Assembly: GCA_023433985.1 (NCBI GenBank)
Contig: JAEYTN010000174.1
Coordinates: 1-19,413, forward strand
DNA from: Pseudomonadota bacterium
GTDB lineage: Bacteria > Pseudomonadota > Alphaproteobacteria > Rhizobiales > Devosiaceae
Length of the DNA stretch: 19,413 nt
Direction of reading: 5' to 3'
The notes below the pieces were generated by a model. The model searched no databases. It saw only the letters and a list, made by a program, of their open reading frames with translations, and was not told the DNA's origin. Below are positions 7,088 to 15,845 of the stretch, piece by piece; position 1 is the stretch's first letter, and each line of letters begins with the position of its first letter. Both the position numbers and the translations under genes were made by a program.

Positions 7088-8095
7088 TCAGGCCGGGCGG
7101 GCCTTGGCCACGCTGCGTCGGGGTATCAGCTCGACGCCGACCTTGAAGTGGCGCACGGCCCGGGTCGGTTCGGCGATGCGGTCGAGCAGCAGGGTGAGCG
7201 CCACGGCGGCCATTTCGGAGACCGGCTGGCGGACGGTGGTGAGTTCGGGCTCGACGATCGAGGCCCAGGGGATATCGTCGAAGCCGACGACGGAGAGTTC
7301 GTCCGGCACGGCGATGCCCAGCTGCCGGGCGGCCCGCAGCACGCCGACGGCGATCAGGTCGTTGCCGCACATCACGGCCGTCACGTCGCGCCGCCCCAGG
7401 GCGGCGAGGATCTGGTCGGGCAGGTCGATGGCGAAGGGGGCCTTCTCTTCCCAGCCGATGCCGGCCTTGCCGTCGAGCGCGGCGATGAAGCCGAGGCGGC
7501 GGTCGTCCTTGGTGTCGAGCACGCTGGCCGCGGTCAGCATGCCGACGCGGCGGTGGCCCATCTGCAGCAGGTGTTCGGCCAGCAGCTGGCCGCCCTCGTA
7601 GTCCTTGGTGGTGACGTTGTCGATGTTGAGGCTGGGCGTGCCGATGGTGACGATGGGCACGGTGAAATCCGAGCTCGTCACCTCTTCCTGCACCGTGGTC
7701 TGGCACCAGAGGATGCCGGCGACGCCGTGCTGCTCCAGCCGGCGGATGCCCGGCACTTCCTCCTCCACCTGGCCGGCGGTATCGACCAGCACGACGGTAT
7801 AGCCAGCCTGCCGCGCGGCGCGCTCGAAGCTTTGCGCCAGCGCCGGATAATAGGGGTTGTTGAGGTCGGGGACGACGAGGCCGAGGGTCATGGTGCGGCC
7901 GGTGCGCACTGCCTGGGCGGAGCGGTTGGGGCGGTAGCCGAGCCGGTTGGCGACCTCGCGGACGCGCGCCCGCACCTCGTCGCCGATGGTGCCGCCACCG
8001 TTGAGGGCGTAGGATACCGCTGCGATGGAGACCCCCGCCTCCCGCGCTACGTCGCGGATCGTCGCCGTCTTCCTCATCCTCGGCGGGCGCCCCAT
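7088..8095 (-). CDS. LacI-family transcriptional regulator
   Basis: A 335-residue one-component regulator. The N-terminal helix-turn-helix is clear at residues ~12-32 (TIRDVAREAGVSIAAVSYAL), followed by the hinge region GYRPNRSAQAV (54-64). It is followed by a periplasmic-binding-protein-like sensor domain with LGLVVPDLNNPYYPAL (71-86) and VVGFDDIPWASIVEPELTTVRQP near the C-terminus. The start at 8095 has GAGG about seven bases upstream; an internal ATG at codon 7 is less well supported. The gene is last in the - arm, 18 bases after the ATPase stop, so it is probably co-transcribed with the importer it controls. The likely operator is the AAACGTTT palindrome inside the promoter at 13074-13104. 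The effector is presumably the imported substrate or a breakdown product. Confidence 0.93.
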   Translation of the reverse strand: MGRPPRMRKTATIRDVAREAGVSIAAVSYALNGGGTIGDEVRARVREVANRLGYRPNRSAQAVRTGRTMTLGLVVPDLNNPYYPALAQSFERAARQAGYTVVLVDTAGQVEEEVPGIRRLEQHGVAGILWCQTTVQEEVTSSDFTVPIVTIGTPSLNIDNVTTKDYEGGQLLAEHLLQMGHRRVGMLTAASVLDTKDDRRLGFIAALDGKAGIGWEEKAPFAIDLPDQILAALGRRDVTAVMCGNDLIAVGVLRAARQLGIAVPDELSVVGFDDIPWASIVEPELTTVRQPVSEMAAVALTLLLDRIAEPTRAVRHFKVGVELIPRRSVAKARPA

Positions 8096-8113
8096 TTCCA
8101 GCCCTCGCCAGTC

Positions 8114-9193
8114 CTAGATACGTTCGCCAGCCTTGTCGAACAGGAAAAGCCACTCCGCCTCGGGAGCGAAACGCAGGGTCTCGCCCGGCTTGAGGCCGCT
8201 GAGACGGCGCTGCTCCAGGGTGACGGACGCGCCGCCCTCGGTCTCGACATAGACATAGGAAACGCTGCCCAGCTGTTCGACCACGCGCACGGTGCCGGCG
8301 ATGGTGCCGGTGGCGGCGATCCCGGTATGCTCGGGGCGGAAGCCGAGCGTAACCGCGTCGCCGGGCCCGGCCGCGTCGTGGCGCAACGCGACCTCGAAGC
8401 TCGCGGCGCCGAGCGAGGGAGCGGTGACGGTCGCCTTGTTGCCGGTGACCGACTGCACGGTGGCGGGCACGAAATTCATCTTGGGGGAGCCGATGAAGCC
8501 GGCAACGAACAGGTTGTCCGGGTTCTCGTAGAGGTCGATGGGGCGGCCGACCTGCTCGATGCGGCCGGCGCGCAGCACCACGATCTTGTCGGCCAGCGTC
8601 ATCGCCTCGACCTGATCGTGGGTGACGTAGATCATGGTGGCGCCGAGCCGCTGGTGGAGCGCGGCGATCTCGAGCCGCATCTGCACGCGCAGCTCGGCAT
8701 CGAGGTTGGAAAGCGGCTCGTCGAAGAGGAAGATCTTGGGGCTCTTGACGATGGCGCGGCCGATGGCCACCCGCTGGCGCTGCCCGCCCGACAGGGCCTT
8801 GGGCTTGCGCTTGAGATAGGGCTCGAGCTGCAGGATTTTCGCCGCCTCGAGCACCCGCTGGTGTCGCTCGGGTTTGGGGACATGCGCGATCTTGAGGCCG
8901 AAGCCGATATTGTCCTCGACGGTCATGTGCGGATAGAGCGCGTAGGACTGGAACACCATGGCGACGCCGCGATCGAGCGGCAGCATGCCGGTGACGTCGC
9001 GACCATCTATGGCGATGTTGCCCGAGGTGATGTTCTCGAGCCCCGCCAGCATGCGCAGCAAGGTGGATTTGCCGCAGCCCGAGGGGCCGACGAAGACGAC
9101 GAACTCGCCATGCTCGACGTCGAGATCGACCGACTTGATGACTTCGGTTTCGCCAAAGCTCTTGCGGACGGAGCGAAGGGTAAGGCCGGCCAT
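8114..9193 (-). CDS. CUT1-type sugar ABC transporter ATP-binding protein (MalK/UgpC-like)
   Basis: A 359-residue cytoplasmic ATPase that powers import. It shows Walker A GPSGCGKST (36-44), the Q-loop in MVFQSYALYPHMTVEDN (79-95), the signature LSGGQRQR (134-141), Walker B IFLFDEP (154-160) and the switch His in YVTHDQVEAM. The ~120-residue C-terminal regulatory domain with FRPEHTGI is the MalK/UgpC type, and the full length matches that family. It starts two bases after the stop of the second ARH gene and is followed by the LacI gene. Its partners are the two permeases at 11347-13051 and, most likely, the binding protein at the left edge of the window. MalK-type ATPases can serve several importers, so exclusive pairing is not proven. 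Confidence 0.95.
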   Translation of the reverse strand: MAGLTLRSVRKSFGETEVIKSVDLDVEHGEFVVFVGPSGCGKSTLLRMLAGLENITSGNIAIDGRDVTGMLPLDRGVAMVFQSYALYPHMTVEDNIGFGLKIAHVPKPERHQRVLEAAKILQLEPYLKRKPKALSGGQRQRVAIGRAIVKSPKIFLFDEPLSNLDAELRVQMRLEIAALHQRLGATMIYVTHDQVEAMTLADKIVVLRAGRIEQVGRPIDLYENPDNLFVAGFIGSPKMNFVPATVQSVTGNKATVTAPSLGAASFEVALRHDAAGPGDAVTLGFRPEHTGIAATGTIAGTVRVVEQLGSVSYVYVETEGGASVTLEQRRLSGLKPGETLRFAPEAEWLFLFDKAGERI

Positions 9194-9195
9194 GG

Positions 9196-11343
9196 TCAGT
9201 TCCCAATGCGGCGGACGGTGAGGCCGAGGGCCGGCACGGTGCCGCCTTCGATGAGGAAGCCGGCGCCACCCGAAGCGTAGCTCGCGTCGCGCGCCTCGAC
9301 GACCGGCTTGCCGTCGACCGCGAGGGCGATGCGGTCGCCGATTGCGGTGACCTCGAAGAGCTGCCGGCTGTTGGGCTCGAAATCGAAGGGCACGGAGGCG
9401 AGGACCTCCAGTTCCGCATCGCGGCGGCGGACGATCGAGGCTTTGCCGTCATGGACGACGCCGGCGTAGTAGCGGCGATGGCCGCGGGCGCGGACGACGA
9501 GGCCGACCATTTCGTGCAGCTCGATCACCAGCTCGGAGGCGATGGCGTAGTCGGTCCAGTCGCGGGTGCCGAAGGTGATGACGCCGTTCCTGTCCGCGTG
9601 CGACAGGGTGAAGGTGTTGTAGATGTCGGTCGCCCAGTGCCTGGCCGAAGCGACGAACTGCCTGGTCCAAAAAGTGGTGGTGTCCCACGGGGTGAGCCGC
9701 GGCGTCAGCTCCTTCGAGGTGCCGAAAGTCAGGTTCTCGGGCGCGCCCTTCCAGTCGAGCGCAATGAGCGCGATGCGACCCGAGAGCCGGTGGGCGGCGC
9801 CGAGCTCGATGCCGAGGCGGTGGATCGGGCGGCCGCCGGTGTCGGGGACCTTCCAGGCGAGGGGGTTGTCGCCCTTCGCGATCTCGGTCCATTCCCCGTC
9901 GATGCGGGAGAGCTGATCGGTTTCGTCGAAATAGTGGATGAAGAAGCGGAGCTTCGGGTTGGCTTCGGCGAGCCCGCGCACCGTCGCCATGACGGTCTGC
10001 GTGGCGTAGAGGGTCGGGCTGGCGATGACCTCGAAATATGAGGTATCGGAGACGCCGCGCGGCTTGGGGTCGATGAAGGTCGGCACCGAGACGGCGCCGG
10101 TGACGCCGTCGGCGAGGCCTGCAAAGCCGATCTCGAGGCCGTTGCCCTCGCCCGAATTGTTGAGGTTGCCGACGCGGGTGACCGCCTGCCGGCCCCGGTG
10201 GAGCGGACAGGGGGCGAAGCCCTGCACGGAGCCGGGGAACTCGAAGGCGAACCGGGTGGCGGGCTCGGCATAGGTTTCGCCCTTGAGACCGGCGGCGCTG
10301 CGCAGCACGCGGCGCGTCTCGATCACTGCGTCGGTGACGCACTCGCCGCCATCGGCGCCGACGACATACATCAGGTCTGCGACGGGCCCCCGGAAATCGG
10401 GGCCGGTTTCGAGCCCGGCGAGGCCGAGGCGGATGCCGTTGAGGGCGCCGAGGTTGCCGGCATTGCAGTCGGTGTCCCAGCCGGAGGAGACGGCGATCTT
10501 CAGGCCCTTCTGGAAGTCGTCGCCGCCGAGGAGGAAGGAGGCGATGAGCAGGGCGTGGTTGGGCACCATCGGGCAGTTGCCCGGATAGCGCTCGTAGCCG
10601 TGGTGCTCGCCGAGCCAGGCGCGCACCTTGCGCCAGTCGTCGCCGGCCCTGGCGCACTGCTCGCGCACGTCGGCAATGACGCCGTTGAGCTCGTTGCTCT
10701 TCGAGTAGCGGAGGCCGAGGTCGAGCAGCCGGTCGATGTCGGTCTCGTCGTAGGCCGCAGCCTGCATGGCGGCGAGCAGGCACGCCGCCTCGACCGCCAC
10801 GCCGTCATGGCTCACCGAGCCCGCGGCACGGGCCATCGCCGCAGCGCGGTCGGGATCGCCGGGGTTCACCATGGCCCAGGTGTCGATGAAGATCTCGGCG
10901 CCGATCTGCTCGGCCATGCCCTTGCCGTTCATGGCGATGGAACCCGAGGCCGGCGCGGCGATGCCGTTCTTCAAACGCAGGTAGGCGGTGTGTTCGGTCG
11001 AGCGGCCGAGCCCGCCCCACCAGAGCACGGTCTTGTCCTCGACGATGTAGTTGAGCCAGGTGTCGCCGATGGCCTTGGCCGAGATGTCGGCGGGGAAGCC
11101 GTTATCCTCGAGCGCGCGGTAGAACAGGAAGGTGCCGGAGATGTCGTCGTCCGGCACGATCAGCGGCCAGTTCACCCGGTGGTTCACGTAGTCGCCGACC
11201 TCGCCGAAGGTTTCGGTGATGGCCTCGTAGGTCCAGCCTTCGACGGCGCGGCCGAGATAGACGCCGATCAGCTTGCCGAGCACGCCGGCATAGGTCCTCT
11301 CGGCGACCGAGGTGAGGGGTGATGGCGAGACGCGGACGTTCAT
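9196..11343 (-). CDS. Three-domain ADP-ribosylglycohydrolase (ARH/DraG) family protein, paralogue 2
   Basis: A 715-residue paralogue of the protein at 4079-6145, with the same three-part build and no signal peptide. In the ARH domain the motifs are PDDDISGT (64-71), SVSHDG (176-181), MVPNHA (259-264) and GWDTDCNAGN (288-297). The shared LWWGGLGRSTEHTAYL block shows close relationship to paralogue 1. The middle beta-rich region (SPTLYATQTV, RIDGEWTEIA, IHRLGIELG) and the C-terminal jelly-roll-like part (TRDWTDYAIASE, ARGHRRYYAG, LAVDGKPVVEA) also match. It has about 10 extra N-terminal residues and short insertions in the middle region. The start is backed by AAAGGA just upstream, overlapping the permease stop three bases away. 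Sitting between permeases and ATPase, it is part of the uptake operon. The two copies may accept different anomers or conjugates (inference). Confidence 0.85.
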   Translation of the reverse strand: MNVRVSPSPLTSVAERTYAGVLGKLIGVYLGRAVEGWTYEAITETFGEVGDYVNHRVNWPLIVPDDDISGTFLFYRALEDNGFPADISAKAIGDTWLNYIVEDKTVLWWGGLGRSTEHTAYLRLKNGIAAPASGSIAMNGKGMAEQIGAEIFIDTWAMVNPGDPDRAAAMARAAGSVSHDGVAVEAACLLAAMQAAAYDETDIDRLLDLGLRYSKSNELNGVIADVREQCARAGDDWRKVRAWLGEHHGYERYPGNCPMVPNHALLIASFLLGGDDFQKGLKIAVSSGWDTDCNAGNLGALNGIRLGLAGLETGPDFRGPVADLMYVVGADGGECVTDAVIETRRVLRSAAGLKGETYAEPATRFAFEFPGSVQGFAPCPLHRGRQAVTRVGNLNNSGEGNGLEIGFAGLADGVTGAVSVPTFIDPKPRGVSDTSYFEVIASPTLYATQTVMATVRGLAEANPKLRFFIHYFDETDQLSRIDGEWTEIAKGDNPLAWKVPDTGGRPIHRLGIELGAAHRLSGRIALIALDWKGAPENLTFGTSKELTPRLTPWDTTTFWTRQFVASARHWATDIYNTFTLSHADRNGVITFGTRDWTDYAIASELVIELHEMVGLVVRARGHRRYYAGVVHDGKASIVRRRDAELEVLASVPFDFEPNSRQLFEVTAIGDRIALAVDGKPVVEARDASYASGGAGFLIEGGTVPALGLTVRRIGN

Positions 11344-11346
11344 GGG

Positions 11347-12180
11347 CTATCCTTTGACGGCACCGGAAGTCATGCCGGAGATGAAGAAGCGCTGCAGCAG
11401 CAGGAAGAAGACGACGATCGGCGCGACGAGGATGAAGGCCCCGGCCATCAGCGCCCCCTGGTCGGTGGCGTAGGTGCCGTTCATCGACAGGTAGCCGAGC
11501 GTCATGGTGATGTTGGAGCGGCCCTTCTGGAAGGTCGAGGTGATGAGGAACTCGTTCCAGGAGTTGAGGAAAACGATGATCGCCACCGTGATCAGGCCGG
11601 GCCGCATCAGGGGCAGGATGACGTGCCAGAAGGTCTGGAGCGGGTTGGCGCCATCCATGAAGGCGGCATCGTCCACATCCTGCGGGATCGACAGCACATA
11701 GGCGCGCAGCAGGAAGATCGAGATCGGCAGGTTGATGGCTGCGAGGATCAGCGAGGTGGCGACGAAGTTCCCGACGATGCCGAGCTTGGCGTAGACGAAA
11801 TAGAGCGGGAACAGGAAGAGCTGGATCGGCACCGTGGTGGCGCAGAGGAAATAGACGGTGATCAGCTGCCAGCTTCGGATCTTGCGCCGCGCCAGCGCGA
11901 AGGCGGCGAGCGAGGCGCAGACCAGGGTGACCAGCGTCGTGGTGCCGCTGAGGAGCAGCGAATTGACGATGCCGATGGAGAACTTGCCGCCGTTCCAGGC
12001 GCGGGCGAAGTTGTCGAGGCTGAGGCTGGCGGGCAGGCTCAGCGGGTTGGCCACGATATCGGCATGCGGCTTGAAGGCGTTGAGGGCAACGAGCCCGAGC
12101 GGCAGCAGCGCGACCAGCACGGCGCCGATCAGGAAGGCGTTGGCGAGGGTGCGGGAAAGGGGGCTGGCGGTGGTCTGCAT
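11347..12180 (-). CDS. CUT1-type sugar ABC transporter permease (MalG-like)
   Basis: A 277-residue inner-membrane permease with about six hydrophobic segments, the first at residues ~13-34. The cytoplasmic EAA loop that contacts the ATPase is present as DAAFMDGANPLQTFWHVILP (171-190). The C-terminal QRFFISGMTSGAVKG is typical of the MalG branch. It starts one base after the stop of the partner permease, with GAGG about seven bases upstream of ATG 12180 inside the end of that gene. Length and topology are normal. It pairs with the permease at 12182-13051 to form the channel. Confidence 0.94.
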   Translation of the reverse strand: MQTTASPLSRTLANAFLIGAVLVALLPLGLVALNAFKPHADIVANPLSLPASLSLDNFARAWNGGKFSIGIVNSLLLSGTTTLVTLVCASLAAFALARRKIRSWQLITVYFLCATTVPIQLFLFPLYFVYAKLGIVGNFVATSLILAAINLPISIFLLRAYVLSIPQDVDDAAFMDGANPLQTFWHVILPLMRPGLITVAIIVFLNSWNEFLITSTFQKGRSNITMTLGYLSMNGTYATDQGALMAGAFILVAPIVVFFLLLQRFFISGMTSGAVKG

Positions 12181-12181
12181 G

Positions 12182-13051
12182 TCAGGCCTCGAGGCTCGCG
12201 CGGCTCATCCGCACATAGACGATGGAGGCAAGAAGCCCGAAGAAGCTCATCACCAGCGCCACCGCCGCCGCCTTGCCGACCTGGAAGCTGGTGAAGGCGA
12301 ACTTGTAGGCGTAGGTCGAGAGCATCTCGGTCGCCCGCGCCGGCCCGCCCTGGGTGATGAGGTAGATGTAGTCGAAGGTGAGGAAGGAGAAGATCGTCAC
12401 CAGCACCAGCATCAGCCCCAGCGTGGGCAGGATGTTGGGCAGGGTGACGTTCCAGAACACCTGCCAGCCATTGGCGCCTTCGAGGAACGCCGCCTCGAGC
12501 TGCTCCTCCGGCGTCTGCCGCATGGCGGCGAAGAAGACGACGGTGAGGTAGCCCCAGAAGTGCCAGATATCGACGGCAGCGACGGCGTAGAGGGCGGTCG
12601 AGGGATCGGTCAGCGGGCTCGAGAGCGGCACGAAGTTCTTCGACACGAAGCCGAGCAGGCCCGAGACGGGCGAGAGGATGATGTTCTGCCAGATCACCGC
12701 ATTGGCGACGGGGGCCAGCACGTAGGGCAGGAGGAAGATCACCTGGTAGACCGCACCCGACTTCTGCCGCCGCATCAGCAGCGAGGCGGCGAGGAGCGCG
12801 ATGGCCATGGGGATGGTCAGGAAGATCAGCGCCCACTGGATGTTGTTGGTGATCGCCGCCCAGAAGACGTTGTCGGCAACCAGCGCCTCGAAATTGGCGA
12901 GGCCGACGAAGGCGGGCGCCGAAACGCCGTCCCAGCGGGTGAGCGAGGCGCCGAAGGTGAGCAGGGCCGGCAGCAGCACGATGGCGATGCTGAGCAGCAG
13001 CGCCGGCAGCACGAACAGCGTGTGATAGGTTTTCTGCGACAGCTGCTTCAA
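12182..13051 (-). CDS. CUT1-type sugar ABC transporter permease (MalF/UgpA-like), TTG start
   Basis: A 289-residue inner-membrane permease with six predicted segments, the first at ~11-32. The EAA loop is EAAFLEGANGWQVFWNVTLP (187-206), and LITQGGPARATEML (231-244) is the usual MalF-branch block. The frame stays open to a GTG at 13129, but I choose TTG 13051. A strong ribosome-binding site GGAGGG (13066-13061) lies nine bases before it, the protein then has the usual CUT1 length, and the extra 26 codons would run through the TTGACA box and the AAACGTTT operator. It is the first gene of the - arm: permease, permease, ARH, ATPase, LacI. Confidence 0.9.
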   Translation of the reverse strand: MKQLSQKTYHTLFVLPALLLSIAIVLLPALLTFGASLTRWDGVSAPAFVGLANFEALVADNVFWAAITNNIQWALIFLTIPMAIALLAASLLMRRQKSGAVYQVIFLLPYVLAPVANAVIWQNIILSPVSGLLGFVSKNFVPLSSPLTDPSTALYAVAAVDIWHFWGYLTVVFFAAMRQTPEEQLEAAFLEGANGWQVFWNVTLPNILPTLGLMLVLVTIFSFLTFDYIYLITQGGPARATEMLSTYAYKFAFTSFQVGKAAAVALVMSFFGLLASIVYVRMSRASLEA

Positions 13052-13060
13052 CGCGCGACG

Positions 13061-13066
13061 CCCTCC
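13061..13066 (-). promoter_or_regulatory. Ribosome-binding site deciding the TTG start of the MalF-like permease
   Basis: GGAGGG on the minus strand lies nine bases before TTG 13051. It is the best Shine-Dalgarno match in this leader, and no comparable one precedes GTG 13129. Confidence 0.7.
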
Positions 13067-13073
13067 GTATCGG

Positions 13074-13104
13074 ATTAGTGAAACGTTTAATTCAGCCGTG
13101 TCAA
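13074..13104 (-). promoter_or_regulatory. Promoter of the CUT1 operon with a LacI-type operator inside it
   Basis: On the minus strand a perfect TTGACA (13104-13099) is followed after 19 bases by ACTAAT (13079-13074, four of six matches to the -10 consensus). The -10 call is weak and spacing is long. Between them lies the perfect palindrome AAACGTTT (13081-13088), with a CG centre as expected for LacI-family proteins. A repressor there would block polymerase directly. The likely ligand protein is the LacI regulator at the end of this operon. Confidence 0.6.
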
Positions 13105-13253
13105 GCGTCGTTTTGGCGGATGCGAACACGCTTGTGCGGCGCGATAATGGAGGGCGGTGCGGCGGCGGACCGGGGGCGTGCCCGCCGGGTCTGCCCGCCC
13201 CGCAGCTTGCGGCAACGCGCCGGCAATGCGAACGGCCCTTAAGGGGCGAGGCG
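13105..13253. other. Intergenic region between the SDR gene end and the CUT1 promoter
   Basis: The stretch carries the SDR gene's 3' flank. A small palindrome CCCTTAAGGG (13236-13245) and a CCGCA/TGCGG hairpin near 13203-13216 are present, but neither is followed by a T-tract on the minus strand. I see no gene here. Read-through from the SDR gene into the CUT1 operon cannot be ruled out. Confidence 0.4.
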
Positions 13254-14018
<765 letters not shown>

Positions 14019-14038
14019 CGTTCTCTCCCTCGATTGGT

Positions 14039-15670
14039 TCAGGCGGCGCGATCGAGCCCCAGGATGAAGTCGGCGCAGCGATCGCCGAGCATCATGGCCG
14101 GGGCCGTGGTGTTGCCGGCATTGATGTTGGGCACGGCGGACAGGTCGGAGACCCGCAGGTTGTCGACGCCGCGCACCCTGAGGCGCGCGTCGAGCACTGC
14201 CATCGGATCGCCATCGGCGCCCATGCGGGCGGTGCTGGCGGGATGGTAGTTGGTCTTCACGAAGCGGCGGCAGTGCTCGGCCATGACCTCGTCGGACAGG
14301 TCCGGCCCGGCCGGGGCGATCACCTTCTCGACGCGCTTGCCGAGCGGGCCGCTGAGCAGCACGTCGCGGAAGAAGCGCTGGCCGGCGATCATGATCCGCA
14401 TGTCCTCGGGATGCTGCAGCAGATGCGGCGAGACCAGCGGCATCGCCATGGGATCGGCGGAGCGCAACTGGACATAGCCGCGCGACTTCGGCTTCACCAG
14501 CACGGTGGTGATGGTGACGCCGTAGGTGTCGTCGAACACCTTCAGCAGGTCGCGGTCGAGATAGACGATGGGCACGCAGAAGGCCTGGATGGAAGGCGGC
14601 GCGTCACGGTCGACCGGGTTGATGAAGGCGCCGGCCTCGAAGCCCGACGAGAGGATCGGGCCGTTGCCGAACAGCTTGAAGTTGAGGCCGTTCTTCAGCA
14701 TGCGCCAGCCGACGCCCTGCCGGAAGTAGCCGTAGGGACCGTTGGCGACGGAGATCACCGGGACCTCGGGGTGGTCGATGAGGTTCTGCCCCACGCCGGG
14801 AAGATCGACCAGCGTCTCGATGCCATGCTGCCGCAGGTGGTCGGCCGGGCCCAGCCCGGACAGCATCAGCAGCTTGGGCGTCACGAGGGCGCCGGAGCTG
14901 AGGACGATGTCGCCCCTCGAGCGGACCGTGTGCTGGGCGTCGCGATCGTCGCGGTAGGTGACGCTGACCGCCCGGCCGTTCTCGAGGTTGATGCGGGTGA
15001 CGCGGGCACGGAGCCGGACGGTGAGGCGCGGATCGCCCTGCAGCGGCTCCACATAGGCGTAGGCGGCGCTTGAGCGCTTACCCCGGCGGTTCATGAACTG
15101 GTAGAAGCCGACGCCGCGCTGCGTCGGGCCGTTGAAATCGGTGGTGAAGGGCTCGCCCTTTTCCTGCACGGTCTGCACGAACCAGCGCGATACGTCGTCG
15201 ATGTGGCCGGGGTCGGAGACCAGCAGCGGGCCGTCGCTGCCGTGCAGCTCGTTGCTCAGCCGGTTATTGCCCTCGATGCGGCGGAAGTGCCCCAGCACCG
15301 TGCCCCAGTCCCAGCGCGCGCCGTCATTGTTGCCGCGCAGGACCTCGTCCCACTCGTCGTAGTCCGACGGCCGGCCCCGCATGTAGACCTGGGCGTTCAC
15401 GGAGGTGCCGCCGCCAAGCACGTTGCCCTGCGGGATGTCGTGCACGCGGCCGTTGAGGTGCTGCTGCGGCACCGTCTGATGATAGGTCATGTATTTTGAC
15501 CCATTGATCAGCTTGAAGATGCCGGGCGGCATGTCGAGCAGTGGATGATGGTGGGAGTATCCCGCCTCGAGCAGCAGGACCTTTCGGTCACCGTCGGTCA
15601 CCAGCCGCGCCGCCGCCACGCATCCCGAAGCGCCACCGCCGATGACGATGTGATCAAACTCTTCCTGCAC
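14039..15670 (-). CDS. GMC-family FAD-dependent oxidoreductase (choline dehydrogenase-like)
   Basis: A flavoprotein of 543 residues that oxidises an alcohol group. It begins with the FAD dinucleotide motif IVIGGGASG (8-16), carries the first GMC signature GNVLGGGTSVNAQVYMRG, the second around GALVTPKLLMLSGLGP, and the catalytic His in NYHPASTARMG with its partner in INAGNTTAPAMMLGD. The frame stays open to 15829, but the upstream residues (MYFWCLPVAG and on) are not family-like. GTG 15670 is preferred because AGGGGGA lies eight bases before it and the FAD motif then starts at residue 8, giving the normal length. It is the first gene of a two-gene unit with the SDR enzyme. Choline dehydrogenase is the nearest named relative; no betaine aldehyde dehydrogenase is adjacent, so another alcohol or sugar is as likely. 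Confidence 0.9.
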   Translation of the reverse strand: MQEEFDHIVIGGGASGCVAAARLVTDGDRKVLLLEAGYSHHHPLLDMPPGIFKLINGSKYMTYHQTVPQQHLNGRVHDIPQGNVLGGGTSVNAQVYMRGRPSDYDEWDEVLRGNNDGARWDWGTVLGHFRRIEGNNRLSNELHGSDGPLLVSDPGHIDDVSRWFVQTVQEKGEPFTTDFNGPTQRGVGFYQFMNRRGKRSSAAYAYVEPLQGDPRLTVRLRARVTRINLENGRAVSVTYRDDRDAQHTVRSRGDIVLSSGALVTPKLLMLSGLGPADHLRQHGIETLVDLPGVGQNLIDHPEVPVISVANGPYGYFRQGVGWRMLKNGLNFKLFGNGPILSSGFEAGAFINPVDRDAPPSIQAFCVPIVYLDRDLLKVFDDTYGVTITTVLVKPKSRGYVQLRSADPMAMPLVSPHLLQHPEDMRIMIAGQRFFRDVLLSGPLGKRVEKVIAPAGPDLSDEVMAEHCRRFVKTNYHPASTARMGADGDPMAVLDARLRVRGVDNLRVSDLSAVPNINAGNTTAPAMMLGDRCADFILGLDRAA

Positions 15671-15784
15671 TTCCCCTGTCCCCCTGGCCCAATCGTCGGC
15701 GCTTTCGACCCAGAACAATCGAGACGCAACGTCGCGGGATGAACTGTGTCGATACCGCCCGCAGTCCTCCGCGCATTGCGCGCT

Positions 15785-15814
15785 ATTGCAGCGCACCGGA
15801 CCGGCAACTGGCAA
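15785..15814 (-). promoter_or_regulatory. Candidate promoter for the GMC-SDR unit
   Basis: On the minus strand TTGCCA (15814-15809, five of six matches) and TGCAAT (15790-15785, four of six) are separated by 18 bases. It would give a leader of roughly 110 bases before GTG 15670. This is a consensus match only. Confidence 0.35.
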
Positions 15815-15835
15815 GCACCAGAAATACATTCGGAA

Positions 15836-15845
15836 TCAACGTTGA
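15836..15845. promoter_or_regulatory. Palindrome TCAACGTTGA overlapping the candidate CUT2 promoter
   Basis: This is a perfect 10-bp inverted repeat with a CG centre, like LacI-family operators. It overlaps the start of the -35-like box of the candidate + strand promoter. It shares the AACGTT core with the operator at 13081-13088. One copy of AACGTT also occurs in coding DNA near 6217, so the core alone is not decisive. Confidence 0.4.

Noticed and set aside
7148..9280. A 710-codon plus-strand open frame opposite the LacI and ATPase genes
   Set aside because: The LacI HTH and the ATPase Walker/signature motifs on the minus strand are unambiguous; this frame is their shadow.
13052..13129. GTG 13129 as the MalF-like permease start
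   Set aside because: It lacks a ribosome-binding site and would translate through the promoter and operator.
13236..13245. CCCTTAAGGG as a terminator for the SDR gene
   Set aside because: As a hairpin it has only three pairs around a TTAA loop and no T-tract, so evidence is too thin.
15671..15829. A longer GMC oxidoreductase start at 15829
   Set aside because: The added 53 residues precede the FAD motif, contain no plausible family sequence or targeting signal, and would run across the candidate promoter. GTG 15670 has a good ribosome-binding site.
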